The position numbers and the translations under genes are program-made. A stretch of DNA of 43,123 nt from Chara braunii (taxonomy: Eukaryota; Streptophyta; Charophyceae; Charales; Characeae): the NCBI GenBank assembly GCA_003427395.1, contig BFEA01000141.1, positions 459,246-502,368 of the forward strand. Direction: 5' to 3'. The stretch's first letter is position 1. Each line of letters opens with the position of its first letter. The notes under the pieces are model-generated. The model saw nothing but the letters and a program-made list of their open reading frames with translations, searched no databases and was not told where the DNA came from. Positions 11,391 to 23,570 of this stretch are shown here, piece after piece.

Positions 11391-12871
11391 GACCTACCCT
11401 CCCAGAGCGAGGACAGATTCTGAACTCACAATTCCCTTTGGGTACAAAGAGAACTACGGCCCCAAACTCAGATGTACTGGGACGTATCCAACCTTTGTTG
11501 GTCACGGTCTCTGGCTGTTTCTTGAGCTCATCAAGTCCAGTAGGGGACATCCTGTAGACACGGCCCTTGGGAGGAACCGCACCATGCAGGAGCTCAATCT
11601 CATGCTAAGTTTGCCTATGGACAAGTCCAGTAGGCTCCGACATAAGGTTTCAGAACCGGTCAACCACTTGCTGAATCTGAGAGGGACAAGGACCAGTCGC
11701 CACATCAGTCTCTTTTACATAAAACTACAAACTGACGGGTGTTGTCAGTCTGGTGTGAGCAATGAAATAACGCATGTGCTCGCATACAAGAACAGTTGCT
11801 GAGCGGATGGTACTCATCAGCGAGCATACAGGGGCAATACTCCCCTTGCTGGTCAGGCAGCTCAACCCTAGGGATCCGCCAGTCGATCCTAGGGTTGGTG
11901 GGCTCAAGCCTATGAAGGGAGAAAACAAGGTCAACGGGTACATTGGGACACACGTAGAAATTCAGGTGCTGTCTGATTTCTCCTTGCCGGTCAAAGACTA
12001 CAGGTAAGCCTTTGACTGCAGTCGTGATCCTAACTGTAGATGAGTCGCTGATGAGAACTTCAATCGAATGTTGCAGCTTTACTAGTCTCTGGTCTAAGTG
12101 CAGCCAGCTGACTGTCTTGGGAATAGCGCCACAATCTAAAAACCCTTTGAACCAGGCTCCCATGATGGAGGGTCAAAGCAAGATGAGATCTGGCCTATGC
12201 TTTTTCTTCTCCTACAGTGATAGGAAAAAATTCATCCTCCTCCCACACAAACGGTTATCGGGTAGCTGAAAATTCAGGAATGAAAATTCTGAAGTGACAA
12301 TTTTGGGCAGTCTGAAAATCCTGAATTGTCCTGAAGTGGTGAAAGGTTCGAACACCCTGAAAACCACCTAATCAGGCAGGCTGCATCCTGAAGTGGTGAA
12401 GGGTGTCCTGAAGTGGTCAAGTGAGAGTTTTGGGCAGTCTGAAAATCTTGATGGTCCTGAAGTGGTGAAAGGTCCGAAGACCATGAAAACCGCCCTTCAC
12501 CACTTGAGGATGCATCCTGCCTAGAGGATGCAGCCTGCCTAAAGAGGTGGTTTATGGGTCTTCGGAGCTTTCACCACTTCAGGACCATTCAGGATTTTCA
12601 GACTTGAATGGTCGTCAAGTGGTGAAAGGTCCGAAGACCCTGAAAACCACCTGTTTAGGCAGGCTGCATTCTGAGGTGGTGAAGGGTGTCCTGAAGTGTT
12701 GTTAACCTTCTCTCTCCTCCCACGTCTGATCCAGATCAGTGTCCTCATAAGATAAGGACCCTGATGCTGCAAATCTAAAAAAAAAATCAGTGAGAGATGG
12801 TGAAGATTCAACTTCATAAGAAGATCAATCAGCACAAGTGGAAGGAGCTGCTGATTCTACCTTTCTCCAGT
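11391..12871 (-). pseudogene. Unit 2 protease and truncated RT, split by an insertion
   Basis: The frame 11705-12163 reads FKGFLDCGA (protease active site, with a few residues lost directly after it). It continues with LPVVFDRQGEI, HLNFYVCPNVPVDLVFSL and RIPRVELPDQ. RT start motifs follow in another frame down to 11391, ending at the polypurine tract as in the other units. The linker between zinc knuckle and protease is interrupted by a 467-bp insertion (12247-12713). The C-rich 12714-12723 target copy and the sister units show where the sequence resumes. Confidence 0.85.
12237..12723. mobile_element. MITE-like insertion 1 (467 bp) with 9-10 bp target duplication
   Basis: CTCCTCCCAC occurs at 12237-12246 and again at 12714-12723, while the four sister units have it once. 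The inserted 467 bp has imperfect inverted ends (left ACAAACGGTTATC, right-end complement AGAGAAGGTTAAC). Inside, a motif with CCTGAAGTGGTGAAAGGT and CCTGAAAACCACC recurs about three times in direct and once in inverted orientation (near 12555-12600). No coding frame. A 9-10 bp duplication suits Mutator-like elements. An 8-bp hAT duplication with chance extension is also possible. Confidence 0.8.
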
Positions 12872-14416
12872 CTAGTTTTTTGAGTTGGAGCCTGACGGCT
12901 TGCGAAGCATGCTGGAAAAATCCTTTAGAAAGTGGTCCCCTTCACACCTCACGCGAACTCCCTTGTCCTTCGTCTTCCTCCATACTCCCCCCTGGATACT
13001 GAGCACATGCCAGGGGAAGGTGGAAGCATCAAGGGGTCAGCTGGCCAATGGATGTCTTGTGGTAATGGGACCCTCTGGGCTGCAGGGGAAGAGGCACGTC
13101 CCTTACCTTTCCCCTTGCTGCTGGTTGATACTCTCTGGGTCGGGGCCTTTCCCTTTGCAAGGCCCATCAGAGCATCAGCTAGGGCAAGAATAGTTGGATC
13201 TGCAGCAGAGGATGGGGTAGTCTCAGATGGAGGGGTCCCACTCTAAGATGTTGCCTCATCTTCTGAACTAGAAGTTGCAGCAAAGAGAGCACCCTTCCTC
13301 TTTCTTCGCCCCTTTGAGGAGGGTCTCTTCCTTCCTTCAAACGGTGCTTCCTGGACATGGAGCTTGGACTCCAGCTCCGGGGCTGCGCTGCCAGAGGACC
13401 GCCTGTCCTTGTGGCCTTGAGGGAATAGTGCAAGCTGGTACTCTGCAGGCGCTGCTCTCAAGAAAGGAATGAGCTGATCCTAGTCACTCATCTCCAAACC
13501 AGGAGTCGATGTCAGACTCTCAAAGGTTGAGTACAGCTTAGAAAAGGAGCCATCCCACTTTTTCTGGCCCAGGCGGACATTTTGTTTGCTGCCTTGCCTG
13601 CTCCTTGTCTGTGAACCGGTCGTTAAGAGCTTGCAGAAAACCAGACACCCCCAGTCTTTGCGCCCATTCAGACATTTCCAATCCTTGCTTGTTGGAGGTG
13701 GAGGTACACCATTTCAGTGTTGTCCTCCCCAGGCGAGCAAGGATGCCACTCACCTTCACATCCTCGTCACATTTTAACCCATTGAGGTAGGTTCTCTATG
13801 AAGTAACCCAATCTGAAACATCCACCTTGGGGTCCTCACCAGAGAATATGGGTGGAGGGGTCAGCTTGGGCCGCTACAAGTCAAATGGACCTGAGGGTTG
13901 TGAGGCGGTTGGTGATTTGGGTGTAGAGGCTGGATATGGGGTTTTGGATTGTGGGGTGTGATGGGGGCACCTCTTGGGACTCCGAGGAGGTGCAGGAATG
14001 ATCAGGGTGGAAGGGATCTCAAGGTGTGCGAAGAGCCAATCTAGTTTGCAGGAGATGTCATCCAACTTTATAGAAAGCGCTGAGTGACTGTCCTCTAGAC
14101 TGGTAATCCTCGCATCCTAGTTAGTAAAGTAGGACCGGTGGATATCATCCTGCAGGAGGACGGACTCCGCCATGTCCTTGCTGTACTCATTGGAAGATGG
14201 ACTCACCTTGATCTTCTCAATGTGTGTCGCTATCTGTTTTCTTCTGGTCTCTTTATGGTTTGCCTCCTCTCTACGCCTCTTCTCTTCCTTCAGAACCTCA
14301 ACTGCTGCTGCTTGTTTTCAGAGTTTTTCCCCCTTCGCAAGCAGTTCAGCCTCCAAAGGGGAGACAAGAAGTCGAGGCTTCTCTTCAGAAATTTCTCCCT
14401 TCTCAGTGCCAAACAT
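12872..14416 (-). pseudogene. Unit 2 gag, broken
   Basis: An ATG is kept at 14414-14416 (followed by TTTGGC instead of TCTGGC). The in-frame TAG codons seen in all units are at 13874 and 13796. The capsid-like region (SGILARLGRTTLKWCTSTS, 13538-13759) and the part with FEGRKRPSSKGRRKRKG (13243-13461) are in different frames. The zinc knuckle has lost two Cys (GVRVRCEGDHFLKDF). The gag end carries AAAAAAC directly before TAG (heptamer at 12875-12881). Confidence 0.85.
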
Positions 14417-15889
14417 TCTGAAAAACTCACAAAACCGATAAGATAAACAAAATAGGAAATAGAAACGAAAGTCAACATAAATTGGGTTTTCTCTTCAGTA
14501 CTTGCCCAATTGTTGTCGCCTGACTGGAGAAGGAAGTTAGTTAGTATAAGCAGATAACCGTTCAGTCTCTACAGACCACTTGAGGGTCAGGTGTCAGCTT
14601 AGAGCAAACCCAACAAAAATCACTTTCACGATTTTCGTTCACTGCCTGGACACCTCAATTTAGTGCAATTACTTCAATTCCCATATCACACACTGACAGG
14701 ATGCAGTCTTGGACTGATTAGTGGTAAGTAGTAATTAGCCAGAGTGACTGACAGGTACCTACAAATAACCAAGATGGAAGTGTTTACAGGGTGCTTTATT
14801 TTTAGACTTACCGTACTGACCTTACTACTGGATGACCCTGTATGCCATACCCAGGGTATAACGGAGTAGAAATTTCACTCTAATTGACTCAATACACCAA
14901 ATCTGACAGTGCAATTTCAGACATAGACCACACACTGAATTGTGATTTACCAGAGATAGACATAACTGAATTCTGACGGACAGACCCAAAGTTATGACTA
15001 ACCCTAGCCTGGCCAAGCTTCAACTATGGCTGTGCTTAATTCAAATTTGCATTATTGTTGATAGTATTACCCTGAACAATCCAATTCATAGTAGAGTATG
15101 AATCGCAACACTATAAAACAGTCACCGATGAAAATAAAGTCCGAGAGGGGGTGAAACAGGGTTAGTAGGAGTCAAAGAAGATAGGTAGGAGAAACTGCTT
15201 ATGGCTGTCTCACAGTCAGAATTTCGATTTTCAACTGTCTACGGACTGACAGGCCAAATTTCTCGAATCTAAAAATAACCCAAGAATGGCCACACGGAGT
15301 AGAGTAAGGAACACACTTACTTCAAGGACTTCTCTAAAGGATAAAACCCTGGGTATGGCTGTCTCCTGAGACCCATCTCGCCAGTTTCGTTTCCTGACTA
15401 TTCCCAATGTTCCCACATCCTGAATTCATTGAAACTTGGTGATCCTGTACATCTCACTGTTGCGCTTCACCCCCAACTGGCAGATTAACGGACCTGGACT
15501 CTCAGATGCCAATAATTGAGAAACTCAGCAGCGCTGCTCAAACCTGCACTGCACTGCTTGGGAATTGGGGATCCTGACCCAATCCCAAAATCCCAACACT
15601 TTGGGGGTCACTTCCTTGCAATCCCCCAATCTCAGATGAATCGCCAGGCTAAAATTAGCCTCCTCAGAGCCTCCCAGGCCTCTGAGTATGAATCGCCACT
15701 CACTTTTGTACAACCCTTAGCAGAAGTGCATCACCCTCTATCCAATACCTCTCGCCACACACTTGTTACTACCACCCTCACTGTCGCCAACACAGAAGAT
15801 GACAAATTGCCATGAGATTTAACTCCTGTGTTTTGCCACATGATGGTAGTTGCTCCAACTCATCTCTGCATCACTGACTGGATCCAATC
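14417..15889 (-). other. Unit 2 leader
   Basis: About 1.47 kb collinear with the unit 1 leader, non-coding. No feature beyond the shared leader sequence. Confidence 0.7.
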
Positions 15890-15901
15890 GCTCTCATACC
15901 G
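15890..15901 (-). other. Primer binding site, unit 2
   Basis: The minus strand reads CGGTATGAGAGC, two mismatches from TGGTATCAGAGC, next to the end of LTR-C. Confidence 0.75.
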
Positions 15902-15903
15902 AC

Positions 15904-17196
15904 TATTATGCACCTGGTTGCTTGTTGCCAGAAGACCAACACTCGCTCATAGACTTCCAAGTATGCCCAAACATACATAAAAGGAAGGGGAGAGGATGGA
16001 AGTAGCACACCTCACAGGGAGAGAGAAACACAGGGGAAAACTTAACCATGCAATATGACAGAGTACACTGAAAGTGCAAATCACTCCACATAATTCTCCC
16101 AACGAGTCACAAAGGAAAGCCGGGTAGTTCACATACAGAAAACAATGAAGCAAAGATAGTCCACACACAAGTAGCAATACTGTTTATTCAACTCTGAACA
16201 TTGTTTTGTCAGAATTGCCCCTGAACCATGGTGCGATGCTCAGAAATGAGCAGCGCTTCTTTCCCCAACCCTGAGTATTCGCTATCACTACCCCTCAGTC
16301 CCTGAAACAACAAGTGCCACCTAGATACTGCCTCTAGAGGGAAGCGCCACCATGAAACAGGCCTCTTAGGCCAAGCGCCTCTCAGAGGATAAAGCAGAAG
16401 ACCAGCGCCATAGTCTCTGATGAAGATGAAGTGCCAGAAGGCCTCCCAGGTGANNNNNNNNNNNNNNNNNNNNNNNNNNNNNNNNNNNNNNNNNNNNNNN
16501 NNNNNNNNNNNNNNNNNNNNNNNNNNNNNNNNNNNNNNNNNNNNNNNNNNNNNNNNNNNNNNNNNNNNNNNNNNNNNNNNNNNNNNNNNNNNNNNNNNNN
16601 NNNNNNNNNNNNNNNNNNNNNNNNNNNNNNNNNNNNNNAAACCTTTGGACAGCCCCACGCAATGTTGGAGAAAACCGAAGGTCCCAGCTATGGCCAACGC
16701 TTCGAGGGTCTGGCTATGTCTCTCCTCCAACGCAAAAGTTGTACCACTCCAGTTCACGCGTTGTGCAGCCTCAATGTACTCGGTACCAACTGCCAAAAGC
16801 CCTGAACAAATTCCCCATTCTATTCATAGTCTACCCTAGCCTAGACACAACCTAGACCCGACTGACTGGACTGACCGGTACCATTTCGGTTTTCGGCCTC
16901 TCGGGCCTCTCCCCACCCGGTTATCGGCTATAGCACCAGTCTAAAAGTATAGGCCCGTAGGCCCATATATCCTTGCGGTAGCTCGGGTCTGCTATTCACA
17001 GTTAGGGTAGTTGTAGGAAATTCAAGTTAGTACGGACCTGAAATTTTCCTACATCTACAGATATGTCCCTTATGAATTTTCCCCACATGTAGATATCTCG
17101 GTTAGCCCTCAGGCAAACAAATTTGTGAATCTAACCTACCTATATTACAGCCTCGGTGCAACGAGCAGCAGGCTGCAGAATCAGCAAGTCATTGCA
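15904..17196 (-). repeat. LTR-C, shared by units 2 and 3, with assembly gap
   Basis: Starts TATTATGCACC, so the terminal TG has become TA. Ends CATTGCA before the polypurine tract complement. A run of 185 N (16454-16638) replaces a segment present in the other LTRs, and the gap length fits the missing sequence. It shares the variants TTAGGCC and GATAAAGCAGAAG with LTR-E. Confidence 0.85.
16454..16638. other. Assembly gap (185 N)
   Basis: Unknown bases inside LTR-C. In a near-identical tandem array this is a likely place for a collapsed or misjoined assembly. Confidence 0.99.
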
Positions 17197-18208
17197 TACC
17201 TACCCTCCCCTAGAACGAGGACACATTCTGAACTCACCATTCCCTTTGGGTACAAAAAGAACTGGTGCCCCAGACTTCGATGTACTGGGACGTATCCAGT
17301 CTTTGTTGGTCAGGGTCTCTAGTTGTTTCCTGAGCTCATCAAGTTCAGTAGGGGACATGCTGTAGACTCGGCCCTTGGGAGGGACCGCGTCAGGCAAGAG
17401 CTCGATCTCATGCTTAGTTTGCCTATGGACAAGTCCAATAGGCTCCTGCATAAGGTTTGAGAACCGGTCAACCACTTGCTGAATTTGAGAGGGACGGGGA
17501 GCAGTCGCCACATAAGTCTCTTTTACATAAGCGACAAACTTAGGGGTGTGGTCAGTCTGGCGTGACAACGGAAATAACTCATGTGCTCGCATACAATAAC
17601 AGTTGTCGACCGAGTGGTACTCATCAGCGAGCATAGAGGGGCAATACTCCCCTGGCTGGTCAGGCAGCTCAACCCTAGGGATCCGCCAGGTGATCCTAGG
17701 GTTGGTGGCCTCAAGCCACTGTAGGGAGAAAACAAGGTCAAAGGGTACATTGGGAAACACATAGAAATTCAGGTGCTGACTGATTTCTCCTTGCCTGTCA
17801 AAGACTACAGGTAGGCCTTTGACTGCAGTCATGATCCTGACTGTAGATGAGTCACCGATGTGAACTTCAATTGGTTGCCGCGGCTTTACCAATCTCTGGT
17901 CTAAGTGCAGCCTGCTAACTGTCTTGGGAGTTACGAGTAGCGCCACAATCTAAGAGCCCTTTGAACCTGGCTCCCAGGATGGAGGGTCGAACCAAGATGA
18001 GATCCGGCCTGTGCTTTTTCTTCTCCTGCAGAGATAGGATAAGATTCATCCTCCTCCCATATCTCATCTAGATCAGTGTCCTCGTAAGCGAAGGACCCTG
18101 ATGCTGCAACTCTTAGAAAAAAATCAGTGAGAGATGGTGAAGATTCAACTTGATAAGAAGATGAGTCACCAGTGGTGGAAGGAGCTGTTGATTCTACCTC
18201 TCTCCACT
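17197..18208 (-). pseudogene. Unit 3 protease and truncated RT, longest open stretch
   Basis: The 248-codon frame 17200-17946 is the best-preserved pro-RT stretch in the array. It has LPVVFDRQGEISQHLNFYV, DLVFSLQWLEATNPRI, RIPRVELPDQ, the pre-RT region TKHEIELLPDAVPPKGRVY and the RT fingers motifs DWIRPSTSKSGAPVLF and PKGNGEFRMC. It ends PRSRGG at the polypurine tract. The protease active site LLDCGATRN lies just upstream but loses its frame through a small deletion near 17935. An acidic linker (17931-18320, with EEDESYPISAGEEKAQAG) overlaps the protease in another frame. Confidence 0.88.
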
Positions 18209-19776
18209 CTAGTTTTTTGAATTGGAACCTGAAGGCCTGCGAGGCATGCTGGGACAATCCTTCAGAAAGTGGTCCCCCTCGCACCTCAGGCGAACTCCCT
18301 TGTCCTTCCTCTTCCTCCATACTCCCTTGTGGATCCTAAGCACATGCTAAGGGAAGGTGGAAGCATCAAGGGGGTCAGCTGGCCAATGGACGTCTTGTGG
18401 TAATGGGACCCTCTGGGCCACATGGGAAGAGGCACGTCCCTTACCTTTCGCCTTGCTGCTGGTTGATACTCTTTGGGTCGGGGCCTTTCCCTTTGCAAGG
18501 CCCATAAGAGCATCAGCCAGGGCAAGAATAGCTGGATCTGCAGCAGAAGATGGGTTAGTCTCTGATGGAGGGGTCCCACTCTGAGATGTTGCCTCATCTT
18601 CTGAACTAGAAGCTGCAGCAAAGATAACACCCTTCCTTTTTTTTCGCCCCTTTGAGGAGGGTCTCTTCCTTCGTTTAGAAGGTGCTTCCTGGGCATGAGG
18701 CTTGGATTCCAGATCCGGGGCTGCTCTGCCAATGGACCGCATCTCCTTGTGGCCCTGAGAGAATAGTGCAAGCTGGTATTCTCCAGGCGCTGCTCTCAAG
18801 AAATGAATGAGCTGATCCTGCCTACTCATCTCCAACCCAGGAGTCGATGTCAGACTCTCAACGGTAGAGTACAGCTTGGATAAGGAGCCATCCCACTTTG
18901 ACTGGCCTGGGCGGACAATTTTGTCTGCTGCCTTGCCTGCTGCCTTGCCTACTCCTTGTCTGCGAACCGGTCATTCAGAGCCTGCAGAAAACAAGACACC
19001 CCCAGTCTTTGCGTCCATTCAGACATTTCCAATCCTTGCTTGATGGAGGTGGAGGTACACAATTTCTGTGTTGTCCTCTCCAAGCGAACAAGGATGGCAC
19101 TCACCTTCACATCCTCGTCACATTTGAACCCACTCAGGTAGGTTCTCTATGAAGTGACCCAATCTGGAACATCCACCTTGAGGTCCTCACCAGAGAACAT
19201 GGGTGGATGGGTCTACTTGGGCCGCTACAAGTCAAATGGACCTGAGGGTTGTGAGGCGGTTGTTGATTTGGGTGTAGAGGCTGGAGATGGGTGTCTGGAT
19301 TGTGCGGTGTGATGGGGGTCCGTCTTGGGACTGCCAAGAGGTGCATGAATGATCACGGTGGAAGGGATCTGAAGGTGTGTGAAGAGCCGATTCAGTTCGC
19401 AGGAGATGTCATCCAACTTTTTAGAAAGCGTTGAGGGAATGTCCTCCAAACTTGTAATCCTCGCATCCCAGTCAATAAAGTAGGACTCGTGGATATCATC
19501 CTGCTGGAGGACAAACTCCGCCATGTCCTTACTATACTCGTTGGGAGATCCACTCACCTTGATCTTCTCAATGTCTGTCACTATTTATTTTCTTCTGGTC
19601 TCTTTTTGGTTTGCCTCCTCTCTGCGCCGCTTCTCTTCCTTCAGAGCCCGAACTGCTCCTGCTTGTTTTTTCAGAGTTTTTTCTCCTCCGCAAGCAGTTC
19701 AGCCTCCAAAGGGGAGAGAGGAAGTTGAGGCTTCTCTTCAGAAACTTCTACCTTCTCAGTACAAAAAATTATGAAA
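18209..19776 (-). pseudogene. Unit 3 gag, broken
   Basis: The start ATG is ATT here. The N-terminal part 19225-19581 (VSGSPNEYSKDMAEFVLQQ to FDL) ends at the shared TAG. The second shared TAG is at 19147. The middle and C-terminal part is open for 162 codons (18347-18835), with DQLIHFLRAAPGEYQLALF and ADALMGLAKGKAPTQRVS. The zinc knuckle has Arg for the first Cys (GVRLRCEGDHF). AAAAAAC (18212-18218) precedes TAG at the gag end. Confidence 0.85.
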
Positions 19777-20881
19777 AACCCACGAAACGGGTAAGATAAA
19801 CAAAATAGGAAACAGAAAGGGAAGTCAACAAAAATTGAATTTTCTCTTCAGTACTCGCTTAATTGTTGTCGCCTAACTAGAGACGGAAGTTGGTTAGTAT
19901 AAGCAGATAACCATTCAGTCTCTGCAGACCACTTGAGGGTCAGGTGTCAACTTAGAGCAAACTCAATAAAAATCACTTTCACGATTTCCCATTCACTGCC
20001 CTTACACCTCAATTGAGTGCAATTACTTCAATTCCCATATCACACACTGACAGGATGCAGTCTTGGACTGATTCGTGGTAAGTAGTAATTAGCCAGAGTG
20101 ACTGACAGGTACCTAGAGATAACCAAGATGTAAGGATTTACAGGTGGTTTATTTTTAGACTTACCCGACTGACCCTACCACTGGATGACCCTGTATGCCA
20201 TACCCAAGGTATGGCGAAGTACAAATTTCACTCTAACTGACTGAATACACCAAATCTGACAGTGCGATTTCAGACACAGAAAAAACACCGAATTGCGATT
20301 TACCAGGGACAGACAGACGGACAGAACCGAAGTTATGACTAAACCTAGCCTGGCCAAGCTTCATCTATTGCTGCGCATAATTCAAAGTTCCATTACTACT
20401 GACAGTATGACCCTGAACAATCCAATTCACTGTACAGTATGAATCGCAACACTATAAAACAGTCACAGACGAAAATAGAGTCAGAGAGGGGGTCAAACAG
20501 GGTTAGTAGAAGTCAATGAAGATAGGTAGGAAAAATTGGCTATGGATGTCTCGAATTGGGGATCCTGACCCAATCCCTAAATCGCAACACTTTGGGGGTC
20601 ACTTGCTTGCAATTTGCCAATCTCAGATGAATCGCCAGGGTAAAATTAGCCTCCTCAAAGCCTCCCAGGCCTCTGAGTATGAATCGACACTCACTTATGT
20701 ACAACTCTGAGCAGAAGTGCATCACCTCTCTGTCCAATACTCCTCGCCACACACTTATTAGTACCACCCTCACCGTCCCCAACACAGAAGATGACAAATT
20801 GCCATGAGATTTAACTCCTGTGTCCCGCCAGATGATGGTAGTTGCCCCAACTCATCTCTGCATCACTGACTGGATCCAATT
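19777..20881 (-). other. Unit 3 leader, with a deletion
   Basis: Collinear with the other leaders, but about 350-370 bp are missing near 20553, where GGATGTCTC is joined to GAATTGGGGATCC. This explains why the LTR-C to LTR-D spacing is the shortest in the array. Confidence 0.8.
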
Positions 20882-20893
20882 GCTCTGATACCA
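20882..20893 (-). other. Primer binding site, unit 3
   Basis: The minus strand reads TGGTATCAGAGC exactly, 2 bp from the end of LTR-D. Confidence 0.92.
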
Positions 20894-20895
20894 AC

Positions 20896-22153
20896 TGTTA
20901 TGAAACTGGTTGCTTGTTGTCAGAAGACCAACACTCGGTTATAGACTTCCAATTATGCCCATACATAGATAAAAGGAAGGGGAGAGGATGGGAGTATCAC
21001 ACAGCACAAGGAGAGAGAAACACAGCGGAAGACTTAATCACGCGATATGACAGAGTTCACTGAAAGTGCAAATCGCTCCACAGAATCCTCACAACCAGTC
21101 ACAAAGGAAAGTCGAGTAGTTCACATCCAGAAAACAATGAAGCAAAGATAGTCCACACACAGTACCAACATTGTTTATTAAACTAAGAACATCGTTTTGT
21201 CAGAATTGCCCCGGAACCATGGTGCGCTGCTCAGAAATGAGCAGCGCTTCTTCCCACAACCCCGAATATCCGCTATCACTACCCCTGAGTCCTTGAAACA
21301 TCAAGCGCCACCCAGATACTCCCTCTAGAGCGAAGCACCACCACGAAACAGGCCTCTGAGGCCAAGCGCCTCTCGGAGGATGAAGAAGAAGACCAGCCCC
21401 ATAGTCTTTGATGAAGATGAAGTGCCAGAAGGCCTCCCAGGTGAAGATGTTCAGCAGCGTCACCTCTCCTGACAAAGATGATCTCTGAGGATGCAAGCTG
21501 CAACTATGGATGCAGCACCACTACCCTGAAACCCTACTCGTAAGGAGGGTTCAACAGGGCACCAACTTCTCCTGCTCCCAACAGACCTCAGGTAGCCCAA
21601 ACCTTTGGACAGCCCCTCGTGCTGTTAGCGAACAGCGAAGGTGCCAACTATGGTCGACACTTCGAGGGTCTGGCTATGTCTCTCCTGGAACGCTGAAGTT
21701 GTGCCACTCCAGTTCACGCGTTGCGCAGCCGCAATGTACTCGGTACCAGCTGCCAAAAGCCCTGAACAGACTTCCCCATTCTATTCATAGTCTACCCTAG
21801 CCTAGACACGACCTAGACCGGACTGACTACACTGACCGGTGCCATTTCGGTTTTCGGCCTCTAGGGCCTCTCCCCACCCGGTTATAGGCTATAGCACCAG
21901 TCTAACATCATAGGCCCATAGGCCCGTCTGTCCTAGTAGCCCGGGTCTGCTATTCGCAGTTAGGGTAGCTGTAGGAAATTCAAGTTAGTACGGGCCTGGA
22001 ATTTTCCCGAATTTACAGATATGTGCCTTACGAATTTACCCCACGTGCAGATATCTCGTTAGCCCTCAGCCAAACAAATTTGCGAATCTAACCCACCTAT
22101 ATTCCAGCCTCGGTGCGATGAGCAGCAGGCCGCTGAATCAGCAAGTCATTGGG
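20896..22153 (-). repeat. LTR-D, shared by units 3 and 4
   Basis: Starts TGTTATGAAACTGG. The right end is near 22150-22153 before the decayed polypurine tract complement. Priming site of unit 3 on the left, RT fragment of unit 4 on the right. Confidence 0.85.
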
Positions 22154-23570
22154 GACCTAACCTCCACTAGAGCGAGAACACATTCTTAACTCAGCATTCC
22201 CTTTGGGTACAAAAGGAACTGGTGCCCCAAACTTAGATGTACTGTGACGTATCCAACCTTCGTTGGTCAGGTTCTCTAGCTGTTTCCTGAGCTAATCAAG
22301 TTCAGTAGGGGACATGCTGTAGACTCGGCCCTTGGGAGGGACCACGTCAGGCAGGTGCTCGATATCATTCCTAGTTTGCCTATGGACAAGTCCAATAGGC
22401 TCTTGCATAAGGTCTGAGAACCGGTCAACCACTTGCTGAATTTGAGAGGGACAAGGAGAAGTTGCCACATTATCTGTTTTACATAAGCTACCAACTAACG
22501 GGTTCGGTTAGTATGGTATGAGAACTGAAATAACTCGTGTGCTCGCATACAATAATTGTTGTCGACCGGATGGTACCCATCAGCGAGCATACAGGGGCAA
22601 TACTCCCCTCGCTGGTCAGGCAGCTCAACCCTAGGGATCCGCCAGTTGATCCTAGGGTTGGTGAGCTCAAGCAAATTGTAAGGAGAAAACAAGGTCAAAG
22701 GGTACATTGGGAAACACGTAGAAATTCAGGTGCTGCCTGATTTCTCGTTGCCTGTCAAAGATTACAGGTAGACCTTTGACTGCAGTCGTGATCCTGACTG
22801 TAGATGAGTCACCGATGCGAACTTCAATCAGTTGTCGCGGCTTTACCAGTCTCTGGTCTAAGTGCAGCCTGCTAACTGTCTTGGGAGACAAAGTTACGAG
22901 TAGCGCCACAATCTAAGAACCCTTTGAACGAGAGCAGGTTAACCGAGCACCCATTTTTCAGGCCCATTTATAAGAAAATCAGACAGTCATTTTAACAACA
23001 CTTCACACCAATCTATAGAGTGCACTTCTTACGACCCCATCACCAAAAAAAAGCAATTAAAAACATATAAAACAGCAAGCCAAAGGTGCATTTCCATGAA
23101 ATTTGGCCCAAAAAAAACTCGACCAATTTCAGAAATTTCATAAATCTTAATAGCGCAAATTCTAAAACTCCAAATAACCCCAAATTTCATATACGGCAAC
23201 CCTATCAAAATGCATATATAGCAAAAACTTGAAATTCCAAAAAAACATGAAATTTGAGCCCGAAACCCTAATTTCAGAAATTTCAGGCCTGAAAACCAGA
23301 TGCCCCGTTAACCTCTTATGCTTTGAACCTGGCTCCCATGATGGAGGGTCGAAGCAAGATGAGATCCGGCCTGTGCTTTTTCTTCTCCTGCAGAGATGGG
23401 AAAAGATTCATCCTCCTCCCACGTCTCATCCAGATCAACGTCCTCATAAGCGAAGGACCCTGATGCTGCAACTCTCAGAAAAAAATAAGTGAGCGATGGT
23501 GAAGATTCAACTTCATAAGAAGATGAATCACCACTGGTGGAAGGAGCTGTTGATTCTACCTCTCTCCACT
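22154..23570 (-). pseudogene. Unit 4 protease and truncated RT, split by an insertion
   Basis: The protease motif FLDCGATRNFVS lies at about 22885-22920. The following part (22667-22909) has LHLDQRLVKPRQLIEVRIG and LPVIFDRQREI, then frameshifts before the RT start (TACPLLNL region in a shadow frame). Immediately before the active site the sequence is interrupted by a 391-bp insertion, so the FK of the ARFKGLLDCGA segment is separated from its upstream part. The linker frame 23308-23706 is open and acidic (EEDESFPISAGEEKAQAG) and lies in the -1 frame relative to gag. Confidence 0.85.
22922..23328. mobile_element. MITE-like insertion 2 (391 bp) with 8-bp target duplication
   Basis: CTTTGAAC is at 22922-22929 and 23321-23328, and once in the sister units. 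The inserted 391 bp is AT-rich, has no coding frame and ends in imperfect 35-bp inverted repeats (22930-22964 and 23286-23320, 25 of 35 positions matching). Both contain AGGTTAAC and TTTTCAGGCC. An 8-bp duplication with short inverted ends fits a hAT-type non-autonomous element. Confidence 0.85.

Noticed and set aside
5268-21496. About 98-codon minus-strand frame present in LTR-A, B, C and D
   Set aside because: The LTRs are similar by descent, so a shared frame is expected. It has no domain and overlaps the LTR sequence that carries the AATAAA.
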